A stretch of DNA of 43,792 bases, taken from Pseudobdellovibrionaceae bacterium. GTDB lineage: Bacteria > Bdellovibrionota > Bdellovibrionia > Bdellovibrionales > JAMPXM01. The notes under the pieces were generated by a model. The model made no database searches. It was not told the DNA's origin and saw nothing but the letters and a program-made list of their open reading frames with translations. Of this stretch, positions 32,065-40,659 are shown piece by piece; the stretch's first letter is position 1; every line of letters starts with the position of its first letter. The translations under genes and the position numbers were made by a program. The DNA lies in assembly GCA_947462815.1 (NCBI GenBank), contig CANHQR010000027.1:1-43792 (forward strand), read 5' to 3'.

Positions 32065-34299
32065 CTAAGGCGTCTTGGACTTGGATCGATCGAGCATCAA
32101 GCGAAGCAAATTTAAATCTCCCCAAAGGCAAATGACAAAGCTCAATGCGAGCAATATGCCCAAGGTCCGCGGCGGCTGAAAATAGCTCATCAAAAAAACT
32201 AAACTCAATGCGGCCATCATAGCCCCTGTTAGAATTGCGGCTTCGGACTTCAACTCCACGGCATCGGCCAAGGCTCGCGGACCACGCTCGCGACCAAACA
32301 AAAACTGAATCGCATTATCACCGGTGAGGCCCACCACAACGGACGCACAAATCGCCGTCACCATATTCAGAGGAATTTGTGAAATCGCCAAAATCAAGAG
32401 TACAGCCGCAGGGCCCCAAAATGAGGCGAGAAGCAGGGTCACGGCCTGCCACGCGCGTTGCCCTTTGGGTACACGCAGGACGACCAGGAGCAACAACACC
32501 AAGGCAACAAGCACGATGCTGATGATCAACGACTCATAAAGAGTCGATGCGATGGAGCGCACAAAATCAGAGTACGCGACAAGTTCACCTACAAGGCGGC
32601 ATTCACCCTTGGGGCAGACCTCACGCGCGACAAACTCCCGGAGCGCATCAATCTGCCCCACCTCCGCCGTGGCCACGTAAACGATGGCTCGCCCGCGGCC
32701 GCTAGGCATCTGAAATCTTCGCAAACGGCCACTCTCGTAGAGTTCCCGTTCGACAAAGGCACGATCCAAATCATCGAGACCGCGACTCATCCAATCGGCA
32801 ACGATGGATATGTCATCGATCCGCACGACTCCGGGTCCACCCGCAACTTTCGCCACAAGCCGCGCGCGCTCATTGAGCGACAAAGCTTCCGGAAACTCGA
32901 GGTTGGTTGCAAACTCCCAACCCAACTCCGCCTGCCAACGCGACAACTTCATGCGATAGTCGTGGGTCTCGGGCAACATTGATTTCGGATCTTCAAAGAT
33001 TTTGAGACGGGACGAGGCCCCCGCCGCCAAAACGAAAACAAGCAACATTCCGACTTTCACGAGGCGCCGCGAGCCGGCCCGACGAGGAAGCCACATGAAG
33101 GCCGTTACTAGGCCTCGCACGGAGGGCTGAAGCGGCATGGCCCACGCTGAAGCCGCTGGAAAGATCCGCGTGAAAGCGGGCAACAACATGAACAAGGTGA
33201 GCCATTCAATCCATGCGCCGAGCGCGGCCCAAACTCCAAATCTCGCCACCGAATCAATCGAAGATACACTCAGACTGCCAAAACCGATGATGGTTGTGAG
33301 TGAAGTGAAGAAGCAGGGAATGGCGAATCTCCGAAATGCAGCCTGTCCCGCACCCCTTTCGCCTCGAATCGATGGTCGCACCGCGCCCGTCAGATACAAA
33401 AAGTCCTGCAGCGCTGCGACCGCTGTGATCATGAACAGTGAATTGGAGAGCACATCCATCGGATAGCCACTCCAACCGATGATACCGTAGAGCGCGCTCC
33501 CGGTGATGATCAGGGACCCCGCATACAGCCCTCCGCCGCGCCAAGTCCCGGTGAACCAGCGGCAAAACAGGAGCACAAGAACAAGGATCGAGGCATTCAA
33601 TAGTCCATAGCGCTGAATACCCTCGACCAAATAGGACTCATAGACGCCGCTGCCACCAATCTCGGCCCGAAGGTGAGACGGGAGACTCGCACGAAGACTC
33701 GCCTCGATTTCAGCACGCCGGGTGGGCGAGAAGGCGCCAAAACGAGGGTCGGTGACCTCATCATTGTGGCTCATCTCAAACAGCAAAGCTTCACGCTTAG
33801 GAAAAACGACGAGACCCGACCAAGGCGAAGCGCGTAGCGACGCCAGCCACGCGGAGTTTGGTGTCGACGACGGCGACTCACAATTGAGCTGCCAAACCGA
33901 TGGAAAGTTGAGCTGACTCCCCTCGCGCTGAGCTTGTCGCAACTCAAAGGGGGAGCTCACGCCAATCAACGAAGTATCATCGATCACTCGCGAGGACAGC
34001 CATCGTCGAATGGCACATAGATCCGCCTCACTCATCGGCGCATCATCGCGAGCGACACTCAAGTTCACTTGTCGTCCCACGCGAAAGTCGCGATCGAGAT
34101 CCCGCATTTCAACAACGCTCGAGAACTCCGTCGGCAAGAGTTCGTGGACGCTAATGACAGTCTTCAGTCGCGGCAAACCCGAGATCGCAATCAGCCAAAA
34201 TAGCAAGCCCACGACAAGGACTCGCCGTGGGTGCCTCAGGGAGAGCATCACTAAAAAAAGCAGGCTGCGACGCCATGTTCGCAGCCCGATTTGCTTCAT
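32065..34299 (-). CDS. RND/MMPL-family exporter
   Basis: A 744-residue protein with about 12 membrane segments in two halves, each with one large periplasmic loop (residues about 55-220 and about 430-580), typical of the MMPL/RND superfamily. Segments in the second half, such as VVVGLTGDNAIQFLFG, match the conserved motif after the TM10-like helix, where other members have charged residues for proton coupling. These transporters usually move lipids or hydrophobic molecules toward the outer membrane. ATG at 34299 is preferred over the GTG at 34302. It lies about 30 bases downstream of the periplasmic protein gene, so they form an operon. Confidence 0.85.
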   Translation of the reverse strand: MKQIGLRTWRRSLLFLVMLSLRHPRRVLVVGLLFWLIAISGLPRLKTVISVHELLPTEFSSVVEMRDLDRDFRVGRQVNLSVARDDAPMSEADLCAIRRWLSSRVIDDTSLIGVSSPFELRQAQREGSQLNFPSVWQLNCESPSSTPNSAWLASLRASPWSGLVVFPKREALLFEMSHNDEVTDPRFGAFSPTRRAEIEASLRASLPSHLRAEIGGSGVYESYLVEGIQRYGLLNASILVLVLLFCRWFTGTWRGGGLYAGSLIITGSALYGIIGWSGYPMDVLSNSLFMITAVAALQDFLYLTGAVRPSIRGERGAGQAAFRRFAIPCFFTSLTTIIGFGSLSVSSIDSVARFGVWAALGAWIEWLTLFMLLPAFTRIFPAASAWAMPLQPSVRGLVTAFMWLPRRAGSRRLVKVGMLLVFVLAAGASSRLKIFEDPKSMLPETHDYRMKLSRWQAELGWEFATNLEFPEALSLNERARLVAKVAGGPGVVRIDDISIVADWMSRGLDDLDRAFVERELYESGRLRRFQMPSGRGRAIVYVATAEVGQIDALREFVAREVCPKGECRLVGELVAYSDFVRSIASTLYESLIISIVLVALVLLLLVVLRVPKGQRAWQAVTLLLASFWGPAAVLLILAISQIPLNMVTAICASVVVGLTGDNAIQFLFGRERGPRALADAVELKSEAAILTGAMMAALSLVFLMSYFQPPRTLGILLALSFVICLWGDLNLLRLMLDRSKSKTP

Positions 34300-34330
34300 C
34301 ACTTACAAGGTCTCCGAACGAAAGAACGAA

Positions 34331-35905
34331 CTACTCGACGAAGTTCGTGAGCGGCATCGCCATCAAGCTTCCGCCCCAGCTTTGCGACAAGATCCGCTGC
34401 GCGCGCCCCACTTCGGAGCCCGAAGACAAGGATGTCATCCAAGGCTTATAAGCATTTAGATTCCAATCTGTTGCACGTCCGCGGAAATAGTTGCGATAAG
34501 AAACCGCTTGAACCACCTCGCGACCTCGCGCATCACGTTGCTTGATCTGCATGCTCGTCGAACTCGGTCCAGCTTCAAACGCAACCGGCATCAAGGACTT
34601 CAGATCGGCGGGAGGATTGCGATACAGCTGCTCCAAATGCACGGTGACTGTTTCATTCGTCACGCGGCTTCGCAAGGTCGTGGGACCTGCAATCAGGGCC
34701 TTCCAATCATTGATTTGATTGCCGATGCCGCGACGGAACGTTTGGAAGAAAATCGGATTAAGCGCCGAGAGTTCGCTCTCCGGCTTATCTTTGATCTCTT
34801 CCCAAGCTGCAGCTGTCCAATAGACCGACTCGCGCACATGTCGCCAGGAGAGCTGCGTCCAGTCCGCACCATCTGCGTAGAGCAAGAAAAGATTTGGGTA
34901 ACGTCGGAACTGAGCCACGCGGTCCTCCATGGGCGCGCCCTCAACTTGTCCACCCAAAAAGCCGTCGAAGCCGTAGAGTTTACCCAGACGAACTGACAAA
35001 TCAAACAAGCCCTTCACCGAATAAGCACGAAAGGCCGTCGTGAAAGCCATACCTTGGTGCGAAGCCGCCAAAAGCGCGCGACGCTCAGGCTCTCCCACCA
35101 GCGAATAACGATCCAAATTATCTGGGAAAGAGCCGATGCCGTAGAACACTTTGTTGTCCCACACCACAGGCCGAGACAAATCGAGAGCACGGACTCGATC
35201 CGTCGCCCTGACCATCGCCGGATAAACACGTTGAACAGCCCACTGCTGCAAGTCTTCAGCTTCTTTGAACTGAACGACGCCGTCGTAGGGTTGTGTCATG
35301 TAGGCAAACAGCGCTTCCGCTTGGCGTGTTGGGATATAGATGCGCATGTTCGAGGCCATGTCCTGCACGGTGGTCAGTAACATTGAGTGAACCACTCGCG
35401 CCTTCTCCGCCAAGGGACGGAACCGATACACAAAGCCTCGCCACTCGCGAAGAGGAATGAGTTGCGATGCCACCAGCTTCAAGTCCGCCGGGTACGTATC
35501 GAACTCGGCCTCGAGTTTAGCGAGCAAAGGATCGATCTCGCTGGCCTGCGTGACCTGTAGAAATCGCTCGCGGAAGTTCTTAAATTGGGGGGACAAAGAC
35601 CCTTCGAAGTCATATCCGTTCGAAGCGATTCGTCGCTCACCTTTACGGGCCTTTTTCATCAGCTCTTGAAACTGTGGCTCTGACATGAAGGGATAGGCGC
35701 TCATCGGCACGCCCGTCGCGCCCTCTAAAGTCGTCGCAAATCGTGGTGCGGTCGGTGGTAGGTCCGCGGCCTTCTTCGGCGCGGCAAAAGCCGATCCGGC
35801 CACCAAAACCAAAACTCCACTCAAAACCCCACCTAAAACTCCACTCAAAACCCGATGGGCCGCCAGATCTCTCCAAGCTTTTATCCCCGTCTTCGCCATG
35901 AGCAT
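34331..35905 (-). CDS. Periplasmic protein encoded with the RND exporter
   Basis: A 524-residue secreted protein. AAGGAG eight bases before the ATG at 35905 fixes the start. The signal peptide has a Val/Leu/Gly core, encoded partly by a 24-bp duplication, and ends VAGSAFA. The mature protein is helical with many aromatics and Arg and contains no domain I recognise; conserved-looking segments are RIASNGYDFEGSLSPQFKNF, FYGIGSFPDNLDRYSLVGEP and AYSVKGLFDLSVRLGKLYGF. The RND gene follows directly, so a periplasmic delivery or substrate-binding role for the transported lipid is a fair guess, nothing more. Confidence 0.75.
   Translation of the reverse strand: MLMAKTGIKAWRDLAAHRVLSGVLGGVLSGVLVLVAGSAFAAPKKAADLPPTAPRFATTLEGATGVPMSAYPFMSEPQFQELMKKARKGERRIASNGYDFEGSLSPQFKNFRERFLQVTQASEIDPLLAKLEAEFDTYPADLKLVASQLIPLREWRGFVYRFRPLAEKARVVHSMLLTTVQDMASNMRIYIPTRQAEALFAYMTQPYDGVVQFKEAEDLQQWAVQRVYPAMVRATDRVRALDLSRPVVWDNKVFYGIGSFPDNLDRYSLVGEPERRALLAASHQGMAFTTAFRAYSVKGLFDLSVRLGKLYGFDGFLGGQVEGAPMEDRVAQFRRYPNLFLLYADGADWTQLSWRHVRESVYWTAAAWEEIKDKPESELSALNPIFFQTFRRGIGNQINDWKALIAGPTTLRSRVTNETVTVHLEQLYRNPPADLKSLMPVAFEAGPSSTSMQIKQRDARGREVVQAVSYRNYFRGRATDWNLNAYKPWMTSLSSGSEVGRAQRILSQSWGGSLMAMPLTNFVE
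35811..35858 (-). repeat. 24-bp duplication inside a signal peptide
   Basis: Two nearly identical 24-base units, 35811-35834 and 35835-35858, encode the GVL-repeating hydrophobic core of the signal peptide of the gene at 34331-35905. The length is a multiple of three, so copy changes would lengthen or shorten the signal core in frame. Confidence 0.85.
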
Positions 35906-36099
35906 GCTGAACTCTCCTTGCGATGGCGCCAAAGGCTCATCGCGGATTTCGATCCTGAAATTCAGGAATTCAATTGAAAGTCGCTCGATCGATCATGAGC
36001 GTGACAAGTCTTCGGACGATCGCCAAGCCTGTCCCCGCCACTATCGCCTTGCATCATGAGCACATGACGCCATCACGGCAAAATTGAAGACTGAGCGCC

Positions 36100-37248
36100 A
36101 TGGCGGCAGAGCTTGATCACAATTCATCCACAATCTCGCCGGCACCGAACTTCGACACTCCGGCCCTTAGCCCAACTCGAACAAGCTCAGCTCGGCTCGA
36201 CTCGTCTTTTCTTCAGCACTTGCTCGCTCGCCCCCGTTATGCAGGTCGAGTCCCCCGCGCTCAGGAAGTTCTGCTCGAGTACGTTCGCAATCTACGCATA
36301 GATCGTGATCGTCGACTCTGGCTCGGCGTCTTTAACCTCAGCGTCAGTTTGATATTTCTCTCGATCGCCGCTGGGTTTTTCGTCGCTCACTTCTCTTGGA
36401 CGGCGTTTTTCGCAGGCCTCGCGCTCTGTTCGCTGGCGATGAATTGGCACGGCACTCTCTACTATCATCGCCTCGGATCACATCGCGCTTTCCGCGCCCG
36501 AAATCCCTGGGCGCTCACCCTGCTTCGCCACCTCGCCCCGCGTACGGTTCCTGAGGAAGTCTATGTGCTGTCCCATCAAGTGCATCACGCCTATGCTGAC
36601 ACGTTACTTGATCCTTACGCTCCACGCCTGGGCTGGCTCGCCTGCATGTTGGCTGACGCCAATCACCAGAGGATCTCGCCGGAGCTTTCGCGAGAAGACT
36701 ACGAAAGGGCCTGCCGATTGCTCGCACCGCTCGCGCATCCTCGCTGGGGACTGAAACTCAACGACTACGAAACCTACCGACGCTGGGGTAGTCTGGTCCA
36801 TCCTCTCGACACGCTGAAGGACTTCGGCATAAATTGGTTGATGTGGTTCACGTTGGCCTTTTTCATAGGAGGAAACACCGGAGTCGGCGCACTCGCCTGG
36901 GGCGTGAGTCTCTGGCTTTTCAGTGTCCGCCACTTCAACTATAAATCTCACGGTTCGGGTCGCGATCAGCGTCGCGCCGATCGCGAGGTTTCTGCTCCTG
37001 ATCTTTCCTTGAATTTGCGACTGGCGGGATGGCTGGCCGGCGAATGGCACTCAAACCATCATCTCGTCCCGCGATCGGCACGCTATGATTTTCGCAAAGA
37101 TCAAGTGGATCTCTCCTGGCAAATCCTGCGCGCGCTGATGGCTCTCGGACTCTTCACAAACGCGGTCGACGGACGCCCAGCGCCTGCTCAACTTCAAGAG
37201 GCGCAAGACCAACTTCGGCACACGTTGCGAGCGAAAGGAATATCATGA
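36100..37248 (+). CDS. Fatty-acid (acyl-CoA) desaturase
   Basis: A 382-residue membrane di-iron desaturase. All His boxes are present: HRLGSH at 123-128, HQVHH at 159-163 and HSNHH near residue 325. The first membrane pair is at about 75-115 and a second near 240-275. The layout resembles delta-9 acyl-CoA/acyl-lipid desaturases. The N-terminal 35 residues are Ser/Thr/Pro-rich and probably disordered. Electron donor and positional specificity cannot be told. Its stop overlaps the start of the Rieske gene as ATGA (37245-37248), so the two are coupled; the Rieske protein might act on the same lipid class. Confidence 0.9.
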   Translation: MAAELDHNSSTISPAPNFDTPALSPTRTSSARLDSSFLQHLLARPRYAGRVPRAQEVLLEYVRNLRIDRDRRLWLGVFNLSVSLIFLSIAAGFFVAHFSWTAFFAGLALCSLAMNWHGTLYYHRLGSHRAFRARNPWALTLLRHLAPRTVPEEVYVLSHQVHHAYADTLLDPYAPRLGWLACMLADANHQRISPELSREDYERACRLLAPLAHPRWGLKLNDYETYRRWGSLVHPLDTLKDFGINWLMWFTLAFFIGGNTGVGALAWGVSLWLFSVRHFNYKSHGSGRDQRRADREVSAPDLSLNLRLAGWLAGEWHSNHHLVPRSARYDFRKDQVDLSWQILRALMALGLFTNAVDGRPAPAQLQEAQDQLRHTLRAKGIS

Positions 37249-38315
37249 GCCACATGCCTCGACTTCCTGAAAGCTGGCTCTTTCTCGGGCGCTCAAAGGA
37301 GCTCAACGAGCGTCCGCAACTTCGCGAAATCTGCGGGAAGAAGTTTCTCACATTTCGCGATCTCGACGGCACGCTTTTCGTGACGAGTGCGCACTGTCCC
37401 CACATGGGTGCAGGTCTCGTTTCAGGAGAAGTGATCTCGAGAGCCTGCTCGCGAAACCTTCGCACGCAAATTGTTTGCCCGTTTCACAAATGGGAATTCG
37501 ATGCTCAAGAAGGTCACTGCACCCGCATACCCTACGCCGAACAAAGCCCACCGCCAGCTTGGGCCAAGCTCACTCGCTTTCCCGTCGCCGAGCGCGGTGG
37601 CCTTGCCTTTTTCTTCAACGGCCCCCAAGCCCTGTTCCCATTGCCGTTTTTCAACGATGAGGATCCCAACGACTTTGTTTCCATCCGAGAAGCTCAGGTC
37701 CATCAAGATGCTCCTTGGTACTTGGTGCCGGCGAATGCTTTTGATCTGGCTCACTTCGCCAATGTTCATGGGCGCACGCCGGAATCGAGGCCTCGATATG
37801 AGCAGTACGAGCGCCACGCGCGCGTCATCATTGACTATCGAATTACCGGCGAGACCTGGGCCGATCGGGCGATTCGTCGCTTTAAAGGCGATCGCGCTCA
37901 ATTGGACTTCACGGTCTGGGGCGGCAATTTTTGCTTGGCCGTCTCAAGCTTCGGCGAGCCCGGCCCCCACCAAGTCAAGAACCGCATGCTGATCACGCTC
38001 GAGCCTCTCACTGAACGCTCATCTCTAACGCGAATTTTTGTGCATTCTCCCCGACCCAAGAATGCATGGTCATCATTGAGCGAGAGAATCAAAATGGAGT
38101 TTCGCCGCTGGCTGTCCCAACAGTTTTTTCTCGCGGAAGCACGAGAAACTTCTAATTTTCACTTTTCCCCACGTCGCATGATTGACGAGGATTGGCCAAA
38201 TAGGCCCTATCTCCTATGGCTGCAGAGTCTTTACTCAGCTGAATCACATTTGGTGACGCCGAAACTCCCACCGATTCATGAATCGCCGACTTCAGCGAGG
38301 CCCATGGAGATTTGA
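37245..38315 (+). CDS. Rieske non-haem iron oxygenase
   Basis: A 356-residue Rieske-type oxygenase. The 2Fe-2S motif is complete: CPHMGAGL (Cys51, His53) and CPFHKWEF (Cys78, His81). The mononuclear iron site is suggested by NAFDLAHFANVHGR (residues about 165-178). This is the arrangement of KshA-type or aromatic-ring and sterol oxygenases; no ferredoxin or reductase gene is nearby. The start overlaps the desaturase stop. The stop directly abuts the next start (TGA ATG at 38313-38318). Substrate unknown; an acyl chain, carotenoid or polyketide lipid is possible from context. Confidence 0.9.
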   Translation: MSHMPRLPESWLFLGRSKELNERPQLREICGKKFLTFRDLDGTLFVTSAHCPHMGAGLVSGEVISRACSRNLRTQIVCPFHKWEFDAQEGHCTRIPYAEQSPPPAWAKLTRFPVAERGGLAFFFNGPQALFPLPFFNDEDPNDFVSIREAQVHQDAPWYLVPANAFDLAHFANVHGRTPESRPRYEQYERHARVIIDYRITGETWADRAIRRFKGDRAQLDFTVWGGNFCLAVSSFGEPGPHQVKNRMLITLEPLTERSSLTRIFVHSPRPKNAWSSLSERIKMEFRRWLSQQFFLAEARETSNFHFSPRRMIDEDWPNRPYLLWLQSLYSAESHLVTPKLPPIHESPTSARPMEI

Positions 38316-38561
38316 ATGTTTCCGCTTTTTCGCGCGCCACTTTCGTATGTGATCCTCGCCCTTCCGATCATCGCGATCGTTTTGCTCGGCTTCGAAAGTC
38401 ACCTCCTGCGGCGATGGTCCAATGCTCACTTGAAGATCGACTGTCTGGTCAACTTTTTGTTTCTCAATGCCTTCCACATCATTGCTGGGCTCACACTTCT
38501 GACATTGCCTACATTCCGAGATTGGTACTTCGCTGGCAGGGATGCCGACTGCGGCATGTGA
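38316..38561 (+). CDS. Small membrane protein (or N-part of split gene)
   Basis: An 81-residue protein with two hydrophobic segments (VILALPIIAIVLLGF and CLVNFLFLNAFHIIAGLTLL). Its start directly follows the Rieske stop, and its TGA at 38559-38561 overlaps a GTG that begins the next membrane frame (GTGA). Either two coupled genes or one gene split by a frameshift is possible. No family recognised. Confidence 0.6.
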   Translation: MFPLFRAPLSYVILALPIIAIVLLGFESHLLRRWSNAHLKIDCLVNFLFLNAFHIIAGLTLLTLPTFRDWYFAGRDADCGM

Positions 38562-39070
38562 CCTTGCTGATCGTTTTCGGATCAACGCTCTTGATTCTTG
38601 GCTTGGTTCAATCGCTCGGCTCAAAGGAAGTCTATCTACCGATTCTCGCGTTAAGCATGGGACTTACGGCAACTCACTCCGTTCTCCAGAGTTATGGTTT
38701 GTCGCGACAGCTCGTATTCCGTCTTCAAAGCGATCCAATGGGCCAACTCGCCGCGGCCACACATCGCCTGCTGCAACTGGAGTCTCGGATGGCGCATGTT
38801 CTATCTGTGGCCATAGGCTTGCTGGTCGTCCTGAAGTCCTATCCTTTCTACGAGCCCAGCTCGATACAAAGCCTCAACGCCCTGTGGTCTTTCATTTCGG
38901 CTGTCGTCGTCGTTTCCGCGGCCGGACTCGCTGTTTTGCCCCTATTCCATCACTCGTCATATCGTTGGCCGAAGACGCTCTTTAATCTTCGCTTTGCCAT
39001 TTACGCATTCGCGCCTTGGAGTTTTCTCGCCCTCGCTCTCAATCGCGGCATTCACGCCGCTGAGTATTAA
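38558..39070 (+). CDS. Membrane protein following the Rieske operon
   Basis: 170 residues from the GTG at 38558, with about four hydrophobic helices (TLLIVFGSTLLILGLV, LPILALSMGLTATH, VLSVAIGLLVVL, FISAVVVVSAAGLAVL) and a short fifth near the C-terminus. The frame is open upstream to 38312, but that extension has a non-hydrophobic, shadow-like composition, so the short form is preferred. No family recognised. It may be the second half of the gene at 38316. Confidence 0.6.
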   Translation: MTLLIVFGSTLLILGLVQSLGSKEVYLPILALSMGLTATHSVLQSYGLSRQLVFRLQSDPMGQLAAATHRLLQLESRMAHVLSVAIGLLVVLKSYPFYEPSSIQSLNALWSFISAVVVVSAAGLAVLPLFHHSSYRWPKTLFNLRFAIYAFAPWSFLALALNRGIHAAEY

Positions 39071-39109
39071 GGGATCGTTGAAAACTCACTGCGCCACCAA
39101 AGCTCGCGG

Positions 39110-39424
39110 ATGACTCGATCTGATGCCTACTTACTGATTGGCTGAACCCTGCCCCTCACCGCTCTCGCCTTCGTTTCTTATTGGCCTTGGGAGCATTGGC
39201 CCTGGGCAAGCGCTGTTGACCCGTCAACTTCGGACGGAAAAACTTTGCGCCTGTGGGGCCTTGCAGCCAACTACACAGCGCTTTGGCTCTCCTTCATCCA
39301 CATTGGTATGGACACACTTCTCTATCGAAGTTGGTCCGGCGGCATCCAGGTCCTTGGCCCAATGATTTCAAATAGCCCTCCGAAAGAGTCGCCCTTCGAA
39401 GGAATTGAAGGGCGAACAGAGTGA
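39110..39424 (+). pseudogene. Small membrane gene interrupted by in-frame TGA
   Basis: A frame read by eye: ATG at 39110, MTRSDAYLLIG, then TGA at 39143-39145, then 92 further codons without a stop to TGA at 39422-39424. The continuation (TLPLTALAFVSYWPWEHWPW, then LRLWGLAANYTALWLSFIHI, ending PFEGIEGRTE) reads like a real membrane protein with two or three helices. The stop falls inside the first helix, and TGG to TGA would restore AYLLIGW-TLPL. It is the last gene of the desaturase/Rieske cluster. No good ribosome binding site is visible, so it may be decayed or a chance frame. Confidence 0.55.
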
Positions 39425-39819
39425 GAGACTAACAAAAATTCTGAGTCTTCTTGTCAACGACACTCACCAAAACTCTGAAGCAGTTCTGCGGGACGCAATT
39501 GGTTCACAACCGCAGCCGTGACATTTGGATCGACGATGGAGATGAGGGGCCTTGCTACACAAATCAAACCGGAGTCGAAGCGGACGCGGATTTAAGACCT
39601 GCTTGTCGCAGACATGCGCGCAACCAAACAAGGTCTAGGCTCGGACTGTTGATCTGTCGCTGCATCACTCAATGGTGATTGCAAAATAAGCAGTTCGACC
39701 AAAGTCGAGGTCGTCCGTCATCCTCCAGGACGCAGAGCCTCTTAAACTGTTCACAATACATCTCGACAGCCGACACCCCCATTCAGCAAACTTCTGTCAC
39801 AGACTTGGAGGTCTTGAAT
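39425..39819. other. Non-coding stretch before the YceI gene
   Basis: Nearly 400 bases without a supported gene. Short frames on both strands (for example 39451-39678 plus, and a minus frame of about 45 codons around 39460-39595) lack start signals. It presumably carries the YceI promoter. Confidence 0.4.
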
Positions 39820-40425
39820 ATGAAAGCATTTGTTTTGAAGTCAGCTTGCGCCCTTGCCGCCGCGACTCTGATGTCAGCTCCGGCCTTTGCTTCGGTTAAG
39901 TACAATCTCGACCAAACTCACCTCAACGTGGGTTTTAAGATTCAACACTTGGTTGTTTCATCGGTGAAAGGCCGCTTCAACAAAGCTGAAGGTAGTTTCA
40001 CGTTTGATGAGAAGGCCGGCAAAGTGAAGAGCTTGGACGTCACCATCGATACCGGTTCGGTCGACACGAACAACAAAGATCGCGATGATCACCTTCGCAA
40101 TCCCGATTTTTTTGATGTCACAAAGCCCGCCAACAAAACCATCAAGTTTGTAGCGAAAGAGTTTGTGGCCAAGCCGGGTCAAGAGATCAGCGTCACGGGC
40201 GATCTCACGATCAAGGGCATCAAAAAGCCCGTCACCCTCAAAGGAAAGTTCATCGGCAAAACCAAAAACCCCTTCACGCAAAAGGATAAAGTGGGCTTTG
40301 AACTGGCTGGCAAAATCAACCGAAAAGAATTTGGCCTAACTTGGAACAAAGCGCTCGAAACAGGCGGCCTGGTCGTCGGCGAGGACGTTGAACTCTTGAT
40401 CGATGGTGAAGCGGACTCGATCTAA
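39820..40425 (+). CDS. YceI-family periplasmic lipid-binding protein
   Basis: A 201-residue secreted protein. GGAGG lies eight bases before the ATG at 39820; an in-frame start further upstream is rejected. The signal peptide ends LMSAPAFA. The mature protein is a single YceI lipocalin-like barrel: YNLDQTHLNVGFKIQHL, VKGRFNKAEGSFTFDE, DRDDHLRNPDFFDV, TGDLTIKGIKKPVTLKG and INRKEFGLTWNKALE are the conserved family strands. YceI proteins bind polyisoprenoids such as ubiquinone-type tails or amphiphiles in the periplasm and can be base- or stress-induced. It stands alone and ends in a strong terminator. Confidence 0.95.
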   Translation: MKAFVLKSACALAAATLMSAPAFASVKYNLDQTHLNVGFKIQHLVVSSVKGRFNKAEGSFTFDEKAGKVKSLDVTIDTGSVDTNNKDRDDHLRNPDFFDVTKPANKTIKFVAKEFVAKPGQEISVTGDLTIKGIKKPVTLKGKFIGKTKNPFTQKDKVGFELAGKINRKEFGLTWNKALETGGLVVGEDVELLIDGEADSI

Positions 40426-40459
40426 TCTTCGGTCGCGTCGATCGCAGTTTCAACTGAGA

Positions 40460-40487
40460 GCCAAGGGACACGTCCCTTGGCTTTTTT
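40460..40487 (+). terminator. Intrinsic terminator of the YceI gene
   Basis: Perfect 9-bp arms at 40460-40468 and 40473-40481 with a 4-base loop, followed by six T. It lies 35 bases past the YceI stop and is the clearest terminator in the window. Confidence 0.93.
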
Positions 40488-40659
40488 ATTCGGGTTGATT
40501 TGTCACGTCCCGAAGAATCAACGTTGGACTTGCCAAGCTCCTTCAACTTTCACAGATTGAAGCTCGAATTCGATTCTAGAAATTCGATACCCAAATCCCT
40601 CAAGTCCGCCGAAGTTTTTCATAGCTTGCCGCACACCGATCAAGACCCAAGGAGCACAC

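Noticed and set aside
34010-34459. 149-codon forward frame across the RND gene start and partner gene end
   Set aside because: Antisense to two supported genes; no motif or start signal.
38312-38557. Upstream part of the 252-codon frame at 38312
   Set aside because: Overlaps the 81-codon membrane gene, begins with TTG and has no hydrophobic segments; the GTG at 38558 is preferred.
23574-39145. Genetic code change or general stop-codon recoding as explanation of TAG and TGA inside genes
   Set aside because: TGA, TAG and TAA all end other clear genes in the window, so only local lesions, readthrough or sequence errors remain.
39451-39678. 75-codon frame before YceI
   Set aside because: Starts with TTG without a ribosome binding site, and its composition looks random.
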